Origin: Telmatospirillum siberiense
GTDB lineage: Bacteria; Pseudomonadota; Alphaproteobacteria; Rhodospirillales; Magnetospirillaceae
Length of the DNA stretch: 64,000 nucleotides
Direction of reading: 5' to 3'
Assembly: GCF_002845745.1 (NCBI RefSeq)
Contig: NZ_PIUM01000029.1
Coordinates: 23,182-87,181, forward strand
The notes below the pieces were generated by a model. The model was not told the DNA's origin and made no database searches. It worked only from the letters and a program-made list of their open reading frames with translations. Of this stretch, positions 18,501 to 26,221 are shown piece after piece. Numbering within the stretch: position 1 is the first letter of the stretch; the number at the start of each line of letters is the position of its first letter. The position numbers were made by a program, and so were the translations under genes.

Positions 18501-19129
18501 GCGATCCGCAGGTCATGAACGAAGGTCAAGCCGCCGGTGACCTTGGCCGGAATGTCGATTCGCGGCACCGAGGTTCCCACCACCTTGTAATCATCGACGG
18601 CCTTGACCGGCACCCGGTCGGCCAGCCGCAGATAAAGACGCCGGCCGACCAGCAGATCGGCGTAGGAGACCCGCTGGTTGGCGCCGTCCCCGCCCCGCAC
18701 CACCCCGTCCTCGACCATCAGCGCCTCGACCGGCAACCCCAGCCATTCGCCGGCCAGCGCGACCAGGGCCTGACGAGCCTGGGCGGAGGCCCGGCGCAAG
18801 GGATCGGCGGTCACCTGAATGGTGGCGCTGGCGATGGTCGGCCCCTGATCGGGAGTGCGGTCGCTATGGCCCAGCACCATGCGCAACCGCCCGAAGGCGA
18901 CGTCCAGTTCCTCGGCGGCGATCTGCGCCAGGGCGGTACGAATGCCGGTGCCCAGGTCGACATGGCCGTGAAAGGCCACCACCTCGCCACCGGCCGACAG
19001 GGCGAGAAATATCTCGGGAGCGCCCTCGCCGCCATCGGGCAGGGGGCGGGGCCGCCAGATCACCAGCACGTCCTCGGCCTCCAGAAGGTCGGCCGGCGTC
19101 ATCCCGGCCAGCGAGGGAATCGGGCTCAT
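15542..19129 (-). CDS. nicB: nicotinate dehydrogenase NicB-type subunit: molybdopterin domain plus three cytochrome c domains
   Basis: A 1195-residue protein starting MSPIPSLAGMTPADLLEAED. Residues 1-750 are the molybdopterin subunit of the xanthine dehydrogenase family (GHVDLGTGIRTALAQIAAEE, GPSCSVADLRDGRLTVWSGT, the probable active-site Glu in SRGAGESASVPSAAAIANAI). A membrane segment (about 755-775) leads to three c-heme sites: CVVCH (about 811), CGACH (about 956) and CAACH (about 1084). This is the arrangement of Pseudomonas NicB, which hydroxylates nicotinate to 6-hydroxynicotinate and passes electrons to the respiratory chain. The start overlaps the nicA stop by 4 bp (ATGA). The substrate is assigned from context (hnr, ena); isoquinoline or aldehyde oxidoreductases share this design. 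Confidence 0.8.
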   Translation of the reverse strand: MSPIPSLAGMTPADLLEAEDVLVIWRPRPLPDGGEGAPEIFLALSAGGEVVAFHGHVDLGTGIRTALAQIAAEELDVAFGRLRMVLGHSDRTPDQGPTIASATIQVTADPLRRASAQARQALVALAGEWLGLPVEALMVEDGVVRGGDGANQRVSYADLLVGRRLYLRLADRVPVKAVDDYKVVGTSVPRIDIPAKVTGGLTFVHDLRIAGMAHGRVVLPPYAGIDSGPFVGTSLIGADPSSIAHIPGILGVVVQGDFVGVVAEREENAVRGAAELRVEWKPVPRLTGLDDLAGAIRANPATSRRLLDKGNVDRALAEAAVSVSRSYVWPYQMHASIGPSCSVADLRDGRLTVWSGTQNPLWLRRDLALLMDLPEEAVVVERLEAAGCYGRNCADDVGGYAALLSRAVGRPVRVQLSREQEHEWEPKGSAQVMDVRGGLDGEGRVAAYDFETRYPSNGAPMLALLLTGVVAPVPEVLQMGDRTSIAPYDYANMRVVVHDMPPIVRASWIRGVSALPNSFAHDSFIDEMAAEAGVDPVAFRLRHLDDARAVDLIHQVAERAGWQPHVTFGTHGGEGDVRHGRGFAYAVYVHSRFPGFPAAWSAWVADVDVNLSTGEVAVTKVTVGQDSGLMINPDGVRHQIEGNVIQSTSRVLKEQVTFDEGRVVDREWGGYPILTFPEVPAIQVVTPPRREEPSRGAGESASVPSAAAIANAIYDATGVRFREPPFTPERVRAELARHGLGAAEPPSLPAPARRRLGWWRALTAAVSGALGVVTLAMPLRGAIDLVERPDPSLWSPATIERGRILAAAGDCVVCHTGADGPPYAGGRPLETPFGVIHSGNITPDVETGIGGWSFTAFERAMRQGIGRDGRHLYPAFPYTAYARINDADMQALYAYLMSLAPVHAPVPGNSLAFPFNLRPLLAGWNALFHRPAQFRPDPVRSAEWNRGAYLVEGLGHCGACHTPRNLLGAEKEGASKFAGAMVDGWEAPPLLAATHAPQSWTAEDLYDYLRSGFSPRHGVAAGPMAPVVAELSHLPDADIRAMAIYLASLTTPSGITPANGPPAASLVATALLAGPASRLFEGACAACHHDGGGSRLFGVMPSLANNSNLHSTRPDNLIQVILRGIQSPARGELGYMPGYEGSLTDAQIADLVGYLRARFAPSKPAWTGIEETLARLRAAPPAPNARLTVTKINSR

Positions 19130-19632
19130 CGTTCGGCCTCCGTTGGCTCGGCGCCGGCATCCGCCATGTCCAGCAGCCGGGCCGCCCGCTGAACGGCGCG
19201 CAGGATCTCGACATGGGTGCCGCAGCGGCAAAGATTGTATCTGAGGGCGTCGCGGATCTGCGCCTCGCTGGGATGGGCGATCCGGTCCAGGAAGGCCTTG
19301 GCGGTCATGATCATGCCGTTCACGCAATAGCCGCACTGGGCGGCCTGCTCGTCGATGAAAGCCTGCTGGACCGGATGGAGGGACCGGGCGCCGCCCAGAC
19401 CTTCGAGGGTGGTCACCTCCCGCCCCGCCGCGCCGGAGACGGGAATGACGCAGGCCCGCGCCGCCATCCCCTCGATCAGCACCGTACAGGCGCCGCACTC
19501 GCCAAGGCCGCAGCCGAATTTCGGTCCGTTGAGGGCCAGATCATTGCGCAAAATGTAAAGCAGCGGCGTCGCCGGATCGGCCGTTATCGCATGGATACGG
19601 CCGTTCACCCGAAGCTCGAAGGTTCTTTCCAT
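19126..19632 (-). CDS. nicA: nicotinate dehydrogenase NicA-type [2Fe-2S] subunit
   Basis: A 168-residue small subunit that carries electrons from the molybdenum centre to the cytochromes of NicB. It starts MERTFELRVNGRIHAITADP. The plant-type [2Fe-2S] site is CGLGECGACTVLIEG followed by a distal Cys, and the second cluster is QCGYCVNGMIM with YNLCRCGTHVEI. The ATG at 19632 gives the normal length; upstream codons to 19746 lack similarity. It is the first gene of the nicAB operon. A copy of the locus-wide 14-bp motif lies 59 bp upstream (19691-19704), suggesting control by the MarR protein at 25518. Confidence 0.85.
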   Translation of the reverse strand: MERTFELRVNGRIHAITADPATPLLYILRNDLALNGPKFGCGLGECGACTVLIEGMAARACVIPVSGAAGREVTTLEGLGGARSLHPVQQAFIDEQAAQCGYCVNGMIMTAKAFLDRIAHPSEAQIRDALRYNLCRCGTHVEILRAVQRAARLLDMADAGAEPTEAER

Positions 19633-19690
19633 AAGGCGCCGCCTCACCCCCCACGCTGTCCGCCGACGACCGAGCGGCGGTCGCGAAATA

Positions 19691-19704
19691 ATGCGTATAC
19701 AAAC
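19691..19704 (-). promoter_or_regulatory. nic-locus 14-bp operator, nicA copy
   Basis: Read on the nicA strand: GTTTGTATACGCAT. It fits NTNYGYNTACRYAT, shared with six other sites in front of marR, ena, hnr and fpr. It is 59 bp before the nicA start. Confidence 0.7.
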
Positions 19705-19976
19705 AATGTGGGAAACCGTGGAGGGCCTCGCAAGCCCCAAATGCACAAAATTTGGACCTGTTGAGGTAATGCCTGTTTTTTAAGCTTACGACTGAAGAGC
19801 AAGAGGCTCCGAGGTTTGATATGACGCCTCCGCCCCACTGTCGGCGGGCGAGAGGCGCCGCTCGGGCTAGTACCGCGTCACTGAGATTTTGACTGGTTGG
19901 CGCCCTTCATGGACTTTCTTTGGGTTAGCATCAGTTCCGGAGAGCGGACATTACACTAAATTGGTCGGTCTCCTGC
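19705..19976. other. intergenic region upstream of nicA, no gene seen
   Basis: The rest of the gap between the nicA promoter and the hairpin repeat at the end of the helicase gene. There is one T-run (about 19772-19780) and a GC-rich patch near 19830-19860, but no credible coding frame, tRNA or clear inverted repeat. It could contain the junction of the inserted helicase segment. Confidence 0.4.
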
Positions 19977-20107
19977 TTAAGGGCTTGGGGCGAAATTATC
20001 GCTCCAAGCCCTTAAGCCCGAGCGGCGCCTGAGCCGGCCGAAGCCGGAGGCGCAGGCATCATATAAACCCTTAGGCTCTGGAGCGATTGTTTCGGCCCAG
20101 AGCCTAA
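19977..20107. repeat. modular hairpin repeat (linker family), copy A
   Basis: Hairpin 1 has arms TTAAGGGCTTGG (19977-19988) and CCAAGCCCTTAA (20004-20015). A linker beginning AAGCCCGAGCGGCGC follows, then hairpin 2, TTAGGCTCTG (20071-20080) paired with CAGAGCCTAA (20098-20107), which contains the helicase stop codon. The same linker occurs near 45183, 55600 and 55690. It probably also works as a terminator. Confidence 0.75.
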
Positions 20108-23100
20108 GGCCCCACTGGAGCGAAGGTCAGTTCCGGAAGAATGACTTCCCACTGTTCACACTGCAACCTATCAAGATATTTCTCATCAGTGTCGCTTCGC
20201 CGCCGCTCGACGATCGCCACCACACGAGCCTCGATACAGGCCATACCCGAAGGCGGGCTGAATGAGCGTGCCAATCGCCCGACGATAAGGCCTTTGGGGT
20301 CCGCCAGCATCCAGCGGCCATTGGTTTCGTAGGCACGCAACGGCGCCCCCGGCTGCAATCGGCAGATCGTGGCGTGGATATTCGCTCCCTCGGGTTGCCG
20401 GCCGGAAAAGCCGATGTCCACATCCTCTAGGGTTAGCCGTTGGTAGCGCCTTGCCATTTCGGGCGCCGGTTCCGCCAAGTGCGCTCGTTCCCGGCGTAAT
20501 AGGCATGGCTTCTTGGGCAGCGTATCGATCAGGACGTGCCCCGCATCGAACCGGGCGAGCATCAGTGTTTTTCGCGCCCGCGTCATGGCGACGTAAAAAA
20601 GCCGGCGCGCCGAGTCCCTGTCTTCGTTCTTACCGGTTTTTTCCCACCCGCCGTCGAGCACCGCCACGTGATCGAATTCAAGCCCCTTGGACCGATGGGC
20701 GGTGAGGAGAAGCAGGCCCGTCTGCCGGCGGCGCACGTCCCGGCCCCATTCGGCTAACCACTCGATAAAATGGCCTGAGGGCAGCTCCGCGCCGCCGGTT
20801 TCCAGGGAATAGGCGTCGACGGCGTCATGCAAGAGCGTCCACCAAGGCCCTTCCGGCCGTGCCCGAATCCATTCGGTCATGGCAGTCGGCGTCACCAGCT
20901 TGGTTTTGCGCAACCAAAAAACCAGGGCGCGGGTTTCGCGCAGCTGCCAAACTGGTGCTGTATCCTCGTCCGCCAGCTGTACCGGGATCGCGTTGAGTTC
21001 ACAGTAGGTGCGCAATGGGTCTAGGAACTTCCATTCGCGCGCAATGACCGCACATTTGCTCCAGTCCCATTGATCATCGAGCGCAGCCAGGCGGCGAAAC
21101 TCGCTCATAACCACGATAGCCTGCACGGCCATGTCATTGCTCGCTGGAATGACTTGCACGCGGCCCTGGCTCACTTGGTCCTTGGCTTGCCAATCGCCAC
21201 CAAGGGGCAGCTTCCGTCGCGCCCGGTCAACGGTGATCGGGTACTTGGCCTTCATGCGGCTGGCGGCCGGTTCAATCACCAGATTGGCCGCATCGATGAT
21301 ATGGCTTGTCGAGCGATAATTCTCCGTTAGGAACGCCGGTTTGGCACGGTAGTCAGCCTCGAAACAGCGAATGAATTCCACCGACGCCCCGTTGAACGCG
21401 TACACGTTCTGATCGTCATCGCCGACGGCAAAGAGACTGAGGCGGCTATCGTCATCGCGGAGTGTTCGACCGCTTAAGGCAGAAATCAGCCGATACTGTT
21501 CGGGACCAATATCCTGGTACTCGTCGACCAGCACCCAACGAAACCCCGCCAACAGGCGGTCTCGTTGCTCATCGGCCTCTTCGGGCGGGAGCCCCTCTCC
21601 CTTAAGGAGAGCCACCGCATCTTCGATGATCTTCCTGAACTCTTCGCTGCCGACCCTGTCCCCGCGTTGAGCGAAACTCGCCCCTGCCAGCCGCATGGCA
21701 AGCCCGTGACAGGTCAGCACGGTGACTCCTTTCGCGTCATCGCCGATGAGCTGGGCTAGACGCTTGCGTATTTCCACCGCCGCGTGACGGTTGTAGGCGA
21801 GCGCGATGATTCCGTACGGGTTCTCCCGCTTCACACGGACCAGATAGGCGATGCGGTGGACCAAGACCCGAGTCTTGCCGGCCCCCGGCCCTGCCAGAAC
21901 CAGGACGTTGGTCATTTCGCGGTCATCAGCCACGATGCGCTGCTGAATCGGGTTGTCCAACCGCTCCACGATGGTGCGCCAAGAATCTGGTGTGGTTTGT
22001 CGGGCCAACTCTTTGTCGGAGGATGGAAGCCATCGGTGCAGAAAGGTATCCCGACCCAGGCTAAAATAGTCCATCGTCAGTTGCAGCGCCTCGACCATCG
22101 CCTTCAGGCCACGCTGCGCGTACTCCGCCATGACGTGAATTTGCACGACCTGTTCGTCGTAGTGTAGCTTCAACGGCGTGAAATCGGCCTTTACGAAGCT
22201 GCGGCGGTCCGCATCCAGGCGAATCGTCATCGCCGGACGAAAGACCGCCAAGCCCTTATTAAGGCGGATCACCTCCTGCTCGTGCAACCAAAGCAGCGCA
22301 CGGTCACACAGCTTCTGCGGATCTTTCGTTTCGGCCTTCAGCAAGAGATCGCCTTGCATCGCCGCCAAGAGTTTGCCCAAAGTGGTTTCTGCCAGCAGGT
22401 CGGTGCCACGCGCGCCAGTCGGCAGGCAGCCGGACAGATGACCCAATAGGAGCTGGGCCGCAGTACGGCGCATCTGGGCCGTCTTGACGATCGCGTCCCA
22501 CCCTCGCCCGAGGCGGATTTCGACTGACTCGGCGTCAAGGCGCCGAAGGCGGAGGCTGCCCGCGCCGCTGCCCTCGGTCCGCCCGTCGGAGGCCAGACTT
22601 CGGATGATCCGCCATAGCTTCTCAGGCAGCACATTCGTACAGCCGTCGTCCTTCAGCCGCTGGGCAGCGTGGCGCAGATGGAGCACTGACGACTCACCTT
22701 TGTCCATTTCCGGAGCGGCGAAGCGAAGTTCTTGGATCAGCGCCGTTTCCAGTGCATCCGCCTCTTCCAGCCTTTGCATCGACGAGCGCTCGACGGCAAC
22801 ATGGACGAAGGCCGTCAACGCTGTGTCATTGCTGGCGATTCCCAGCCGTTCGAGGTCGTACAATGCCGTCCGCACTTTTTCGGCACTCAGCCGCGACACC
22901 CCCATCAACTCGTCAGTGGAAATGCCGTCATCAGGGTCAGCCACGACGAGCGCACGCACCAGCGACAGTAGCTGACGTCGATAGTCCGGAGCCATCGACA
23001 TGGCCGCCAGCTTGGTCTCGGCCTCTTCTACAGAGGCCACACGCAACGAGGACGGGAAGACTTGGACACTGTTCTCTTCGCGGCTCAGCAGCTTCGCCTC

Positions 23101-25296
23101 CTCAAGCCAAGAAAGCGCTGTGCGGACCCGCGTATCGTCCGTGGCCGAATCCCTTTCGAAAACTCCTTCCGTGTCTTCTGCAAGAATCTCAGCAGGCGTG
23201 GCGATCAATTCGCCCCCCAACTTCTTCTTGCGGTCTAGGTTCCGCAGCGACTTCAGAATCACTTGAATTTCCGACTGGCTCAGCCGGGACCGCGCGGACA
23301 TGCCGAACTGCCATTCGACATCCTCTTGCGTATAGAGGAGCACGCATCGGGCCGCCTCCCGGTCCCGGCCGGCACGCCCTGCCTCTTGAAGGTAGTTTTC
23401 GAGGGAGCCGGGAATATCGGCATGAATGACGAGTCGCACATCGGGCTTATCGATACCCATGCCAAAGGCATTGGTCGCGGCGATCACTCGCAGTTCGCCG
23501 CCGACAAAGCGCTGTTGAACGCTTTTCTTTGATTCAGGGGCCATGCCGGCGTGGAAAAAGCCTGCCGCCAAGCCCTTGGCCGTTAGGAATTCGGCCATCT
23601 CCTCGGTCTTGGCTCTGGTCGAGCAGTAGACAATCGCCCCGCCTGGCATGTCCGGAGGAAGTGTGCTCATCAGCACCTGATGAGCATGCGCAAATTTTTC
23701 GGCGGTGGTGGTCGGGATGACGTCGAAGTCAAGATTGTTCCGCTTGGCGCCGCCGTCGAAGACTTTCAGCTCAATGCCGACCTTGGCCCGGAAATGGCCG
23801 ACAATGTCTTCGATGACATCCGGCTTTGCCGTGGCGGTGAGGCAGAGAACCGGCGGTACAGGGTCGTCGCCAGCCTTCTCTTTGATGAAGCGCCCGACAT
23901 AACGATAATCGGGCCTGAAATCCTGGCCCCACTTGGAAATGCAATGGGCCTCATCGAGCACCCAGGCGCCGATTTCCCGCTGCCCAATGACTCGGCGAAC
24001 GGTGCGATTGCGCAGCTGCTCAGGAGAAACGATCAAAATTCCGATATCCCCAAGCCGCACCCGATCCAGGATGTCGGAACGCTCGGGCATCGACAGCAGG
24101 CCATTGATGGCGGCGCAGCAGGTAATATTGCGCGCCTCGAGACCGGCGACCTGGTCAGCCATCAGAGCGACCAAGGGAGAAATCACGATGGTCAGGGCGC
24201 CGATTTTATCGTAACGCGACAAGGCCGGAATCTGGTAACAGAGGGACTTGCCAGTTCCGGTTGGCAGGATTCCGAGGACATGGCCCCCGCTCATGGCCGC
24301 ATGGACGATGTTTTCCTGCAAGGACCGGCCGTCTTTGTCCCGTGGCTCAGGCCGGAAGGCATCGAAGCCGAACCAGCGGTGGAGTTCCCTTCGCGGGTTA
24401 TGCCGTTCTGTACACCATTGGCAGTCGGGGGCGTCGCAGGCGACATCGCGAAGCCGTCGGACGATATGCCCGGCCTCGGGAAACTGGTGGCGGACCCAAG
24501 GGGGCATTACCGAGTTGCCGCCGGCAACGGAAAGCCAAGCCAGCGCGTAAGCGAGGGGCCACCCTCCCCGACTAAGATCGGCAAGGATCGCTTGCGTGTG
24601 GGTCTGGCAGGCCTGTCCCTGCAGCAACCGGACTATGGCTTGCTTCGCTTCCGCGTCCGTCGGACGACCCTGCCGGCGGATGGTGGAGAACAGCAAGTCG
24701 AGCGCCGAGGGCTTGGGCTCCAGCGTCACCAACCAATGCCATGCCAGCGCCAAATCGGGCGAGCGCTCGGCCAGATTGACGAAGGCCTTCCTCTGATCGC
24801 GGAAGACCTCGAGCGTCAGCCGCGCATCGAGTTCCGGGTCATTGATCCGGCCACGTTTCAATTGACCATCTTGGTAGTGTTTTACCAGGTGGTGATAAGG
24901 ATTGCGGGGAAAGGCCAGTGGATTGAGACGTAGCGTATCGACCAGCGGCTTGCCAAGAAGCTGCATCCGGGGCATGGCCGCGGCAAGGTGCGGCACATCG
25001 AAAGCGACAATATTGTGACCGAGAAGAAACTGAGCGGTTTCCGCAAAGTCATCCAGCCTCGTCAGGGCCTCCGGCAAAGGGCATTTCTTCGCGAATGGAA
25101 ACACCAGCGACTGGGCAGTATCGCCCCATACGGCGGCGAACCGGTGAATCCGGGCGTCGCGAACGCTCACTTCCAGGTCAATTGAGAGACAATGGAGTAA
25201 AGCGTCCTTTGTCTCCGTTTGTTTCTCGAGGACACTCCCCACTGCCGCAGTAATCTCCGCTCGTGGAAATCCTTCTTCGAGGCGCCTGGGCTGCAC
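20104..25296 (-). CDS. exonuclease-RecQ-UvrD fusion helicase (1730 residues)
   Basis: Three DNA-processing modules in one chain. Residues about 30-190 resemble a DEDD 3'-5' exonuclease (LSIDLEV, LLGHNIVAFDVPHLAA, NDPELDARLTLEVF). Residues about 330-800 are a RecQ helicase: PTGTGKSLCYQIPAL (about 345), VLDEAHCISKWGQDF (about 445), ATNAFGMGIDKPDVRLVIHA and LQEAGRAGRD. Residues about 1130-1600 are a UvrD/Rep helicase: LAGPGAGKTRVLVHRIAYLV, VDEYQDIGPEQ, GDDDQNVYAFNGA, TAHRSKGLEFDHVAVLD and FYVAMTRARKTLML. The first codon is a GTG; a slightly later start is possible. Exonuclease plus RecQ recalls human WRN. It interrupts the nicotinate locus, is bordered by hairpins, and its codon use looks less GC-rich than its neighbours. 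Repair or anti-phage defence are both plausible. Confidence 0.85.
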   Translation of the reverse strand: MQPRRLEEGFPRAEITAAVGSVLEKQTETKDALLHCLSIDLEVSVRDARIHRFAAVWGDTAQSLVFPFAKKCPLPEALTRLDDFAETAQFLLGHNIVAFDVPHLAAAMPRMQLLGKPLVDTLRLNPLAFPRNPYHHLVKHYQDGQLKRGRINDPELDARLTLEVFRDQRKAFVNLAERSPDLALAWHWLVTLEPKPSALDLLFSTIRRQGRPTDAEAKQAIVRLLQGQACQTHTQAILADLSRGGWPLAYALAWLSVAGGNSVMPPWVRHQFPEAGHIVRRLRDVACDAPDCQWCTERHNPRRELHRWFGFDAFRPEPRDKDGRSLQENIVHAAMSGGHVLGILPTGTGKSLCYQIPALSRYDKIGALTIVISPLVALMADQVAGLEARNITCCAAINGLLSMPERSDILDRVRLGDIGILIVSPEQLRNRTVRRVIGQREIGAWVLDEAHCISKWGQDFRPDYRYVGRFIKEKAGDDPVPPVLCLTATAKPDVIEDIVGHFRAKVGIELKVFDGGAKRNNLDFDVIPTTTAEKFAHAHQVLMSTLPPDMPGGAIVYCSTRAKTEEMAEFLTAKGLAAGFFHAGMAPESKKSVQQRFVGGELRVIAATNAFGMGIDKPDVRLVIHADIPGSLENYLQEAGRAGRDREAARCVLLYTQEDVEWQFGMSARSRLSQSEIQVILKSLRNLDRKKKLGGELIATPAEILAEDTEGVFERDSATDDTRVRTALSWLEEAKLLSREENSVQVFPSSLRVASVEEAETKLAAMSMAPDYRRQLLSLVRALVVADPDDGISTDELMGVSRLSAEKVRTALYDLERLGIASNDTALTAFVHVAVERSSMQRLEEADALETALIQELRFAAPEMDKGESSVLHLRHAAQRLKDDGCTNVLPEKLWRIIRSLASDGRTEGSGAGSLRLRRLDAESVEIRLGRGWDAIVKTAQMRRTAAQLLLGHLSGCLPTGARGTDLLAETTLGKLLAAMQGDLLLKAETKDPQKLCDRALLWLHEQEVIRLNKGLAVFRPAMTIRLDADRRSFVKADFTPLKLHYDEQVVQIHVMAEYAQRGLKAMVEALQLTMDYFSLGRDTFLHRWLPSSDKELARQTTPDSWRTIVERLDNPIQQRIVADDREMTNVLVLAGPGAGKTRVLVHRIAYLVRVKRENPYGIIALAYNRHAAVEIRKRLAQLIGDDAKGVTVLTCHGLAMRLAGASFAQRGDRVGSEEFRKIIEDAVALLKGEGLPPEEADEQRDRLLAGFRWVLVDEYQDIGPEQYRLISALSGRTLRDDDSRLSLFAVGDDDQNVYAFNGASVEFIRCFEADYRAKPAFLTENYRSTSHIIDAANLVIEPAASRMKAKYPITVDRARRKLPLGGDWQAKDQVSQGRVQVIPASNDMAVQAIVVMSEFRRLAALDDQWDWSKCAVIAREWKFLDPLRTYCELNAIPVQLADEDTAPVWQLRETRALVFWLRKTKLVTPTAMTEWIRARPEGPWWTLLHDAVDAYSLETGGAELPSGHFIEWLAEWGRDVRRRQTGLLLLTAHRSKGLEFDHVAVLDGGWEKTGKNEDRDSARRLFYVAMTRARKTLMLARFDAGHVLIDTLPKKPCLLRRERAHLAEPAPEMARRYQRLTLEDVDIGFSGRQPEGANIHATICRLQPGAPLRAYETNGRWMLADPKGLIVGRLARSFSPPSGMACIEARVVAIVERRRSDTDEKYLDRLQCEQWEVILPELTFAPVGP

Positions 25297-25486
25297 GCCA
25301 GCAGCCGGGGATCCTCATAGCTCTTATCTTTGCCGATAGAGGACCTGTTGTCATTGCTTTAAAAAATGTTGACACGACCGAGTCTTGTCATAAGGCTCAA
25401 CGGAGGAAGTTCCGCGCCCTACGGCGCGGACGCGGGCATTTAGAGGTGTCCAACCCGTCAAACCTTCTGTGACGCAGTAAGACTAG

Positions 25487-25519
25487 AGGGCCTGGTTCGG
25501 TAATTCCGCCCCAGGCCCT
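25487..25519 (-). terminator. hairpin at the marR stop
   Basis: Perfect 9-bp arms AGGGCCTGG (25487-25495) and CCAGGCCCT (25511-25519). The right arm overlaps the marR stop codon. The sequence resembles the AGGGCCTG arms of the modular hairpin repeats. The stretch 25297-25486 between it and the helicase start looks AT-richer than its surroundings and holds no gene. Confidence 0.6.
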
Positions 25520-25967
25520 AAATCAGTTTGGCCAAGCAGTCCAACAGGGTCTGCCGCTCCTCCAGGTTCAGGGGCGCCAGCGTCTGTTCGGTGACCAACT
25601 GGGCCAGCGGCAGGGTCCGCGACACCACCTCGCGACCGGCTTCGGTAAGCTGGACCAGCAGGCGCCGGCCGTCCTCGGGATCGGCCAGACGCTCGACCAG
25701 CCCCCGCGCCTGCAAGCGGTCGATCACCCCCTTGATGGTCGAGGCGTCCATGGCGGTATGACGTCCCAGCAGATTCTGCGAGCAGGGCCCGTTCTGATGC
25801 AGGCGCGACAACGCCGCCCATTGGGTGGTGGTCAGGTCTTCGCCCACCACCGACATGAACAGGGCGGCATGGCGTTGATAGACCTGGCGCAGAATGAAGC
25901 CGACCTGTTCGTCCAGGACGTAGGGCCGCCGGGCGCCCAAACGCTGCCGCAAAGACTGGTTCGCCAT
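25518..25967 (-). CDS. MarR-family regulator of the nicotinate locus (proposed)
   Basis: A 149-residue MarR protein starting MANQSLRQRLGARRPYVLDE. The winged helix is at about residues 45-110: DLTTTQWAALSRLHQNGPCS, HTAMDASTIKGVIDRLQARG and the wing ADPEDGRRLLVQLTEAG. GGGAGG lies 8-9 nt before the ATG at 25967; an in-frame start at 25985 has no good site. It is divergent from the enamidase gene, and the shared region holds three of the seven locus motifs. In Pseudomonas the MarR protein NicR represses nic genes and responds to 6-hydroxynicotinate, so an analogous role is the natural inference. Confidence 0.85.
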   Translation of the reverse strand: MANQSLRQRLGARRPYVLDEQVGFILRQVYQRHAALFMSVVGEDLTTTQWAALSRLHQNGPCSQNLLGRHTAMDASTIKGVIDRLQARGLVERLADPEDGRRLLVQLTEAGREVVSRTLPLAQLVTEQTLAPLNLEERQTLLDCLAKLI

Positions 25968-25998
25968 TTCCGCGCCCTCCCGCATTCCATCATTTAAT

Positions 25999-26012
25999 TT
26001 GTGTGTATGCGC
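25999..26012 (+). promoter_or_regulatory. nic-locus 14-bp operator, marR copy
   Basis: TTGTGTGTATGCGC, 32 bp before the marR start. It aligns without gaps to the other six copies, with T instead of C at position 10. Its location suits autoregulation. Confidence 0.6.
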
Positions 26013-26103
26013 TTGACCGGTCGTCCGTCAACAATTCTCCGGTTGCTGGGAGTTTACCACGCCCGGCCAACCACCGGAATCCTCGAAGAGGTCCGCCATT
26101 TCC

Positions 26104-26117
26104 ATATGCTTACATAT
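26104..26117 (+). promoter_or_regulatory. nic-locus 14-bp operator, ena distal copy
   Basis: ATATGCTTACATAT, embedded in CATATG-CTTA-CATATG, 105 bp before the enamidase start. Confidence 0.6.
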
Positions 26118-26192
26118 GAAAAAAGTGACAAACACATTTGTTCATGCCGCGAATCATCTGGAAATCATCCTTGGATTTCCCTAAAGTTTTTC

Positions 26193-26206
26193 ATATGTAG
26201 ACAAAC
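26193..26206 (-). promoter_or_regulatory. nic-locus 14-bp operator, ena proximal copy
   Basis: On the minus strand: GTTTGTCTACATAT. It ends 15 bp before the enamidase ATG and runs up to the ribosome site, a position suited to repression. Confidence 0.65.
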
Positions 26207-26221
26207 ATTTCTGGAGGTCTC

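Noticed and set aside
16031..19192. A 1053-codon open frame antisense to nicB
   Set aside because: Shadow of a GC-rich coding region. It is rich in Gly, His, Arg and Asp with no domain, while the opposite strand has clear molybdopterin and heme motifs.
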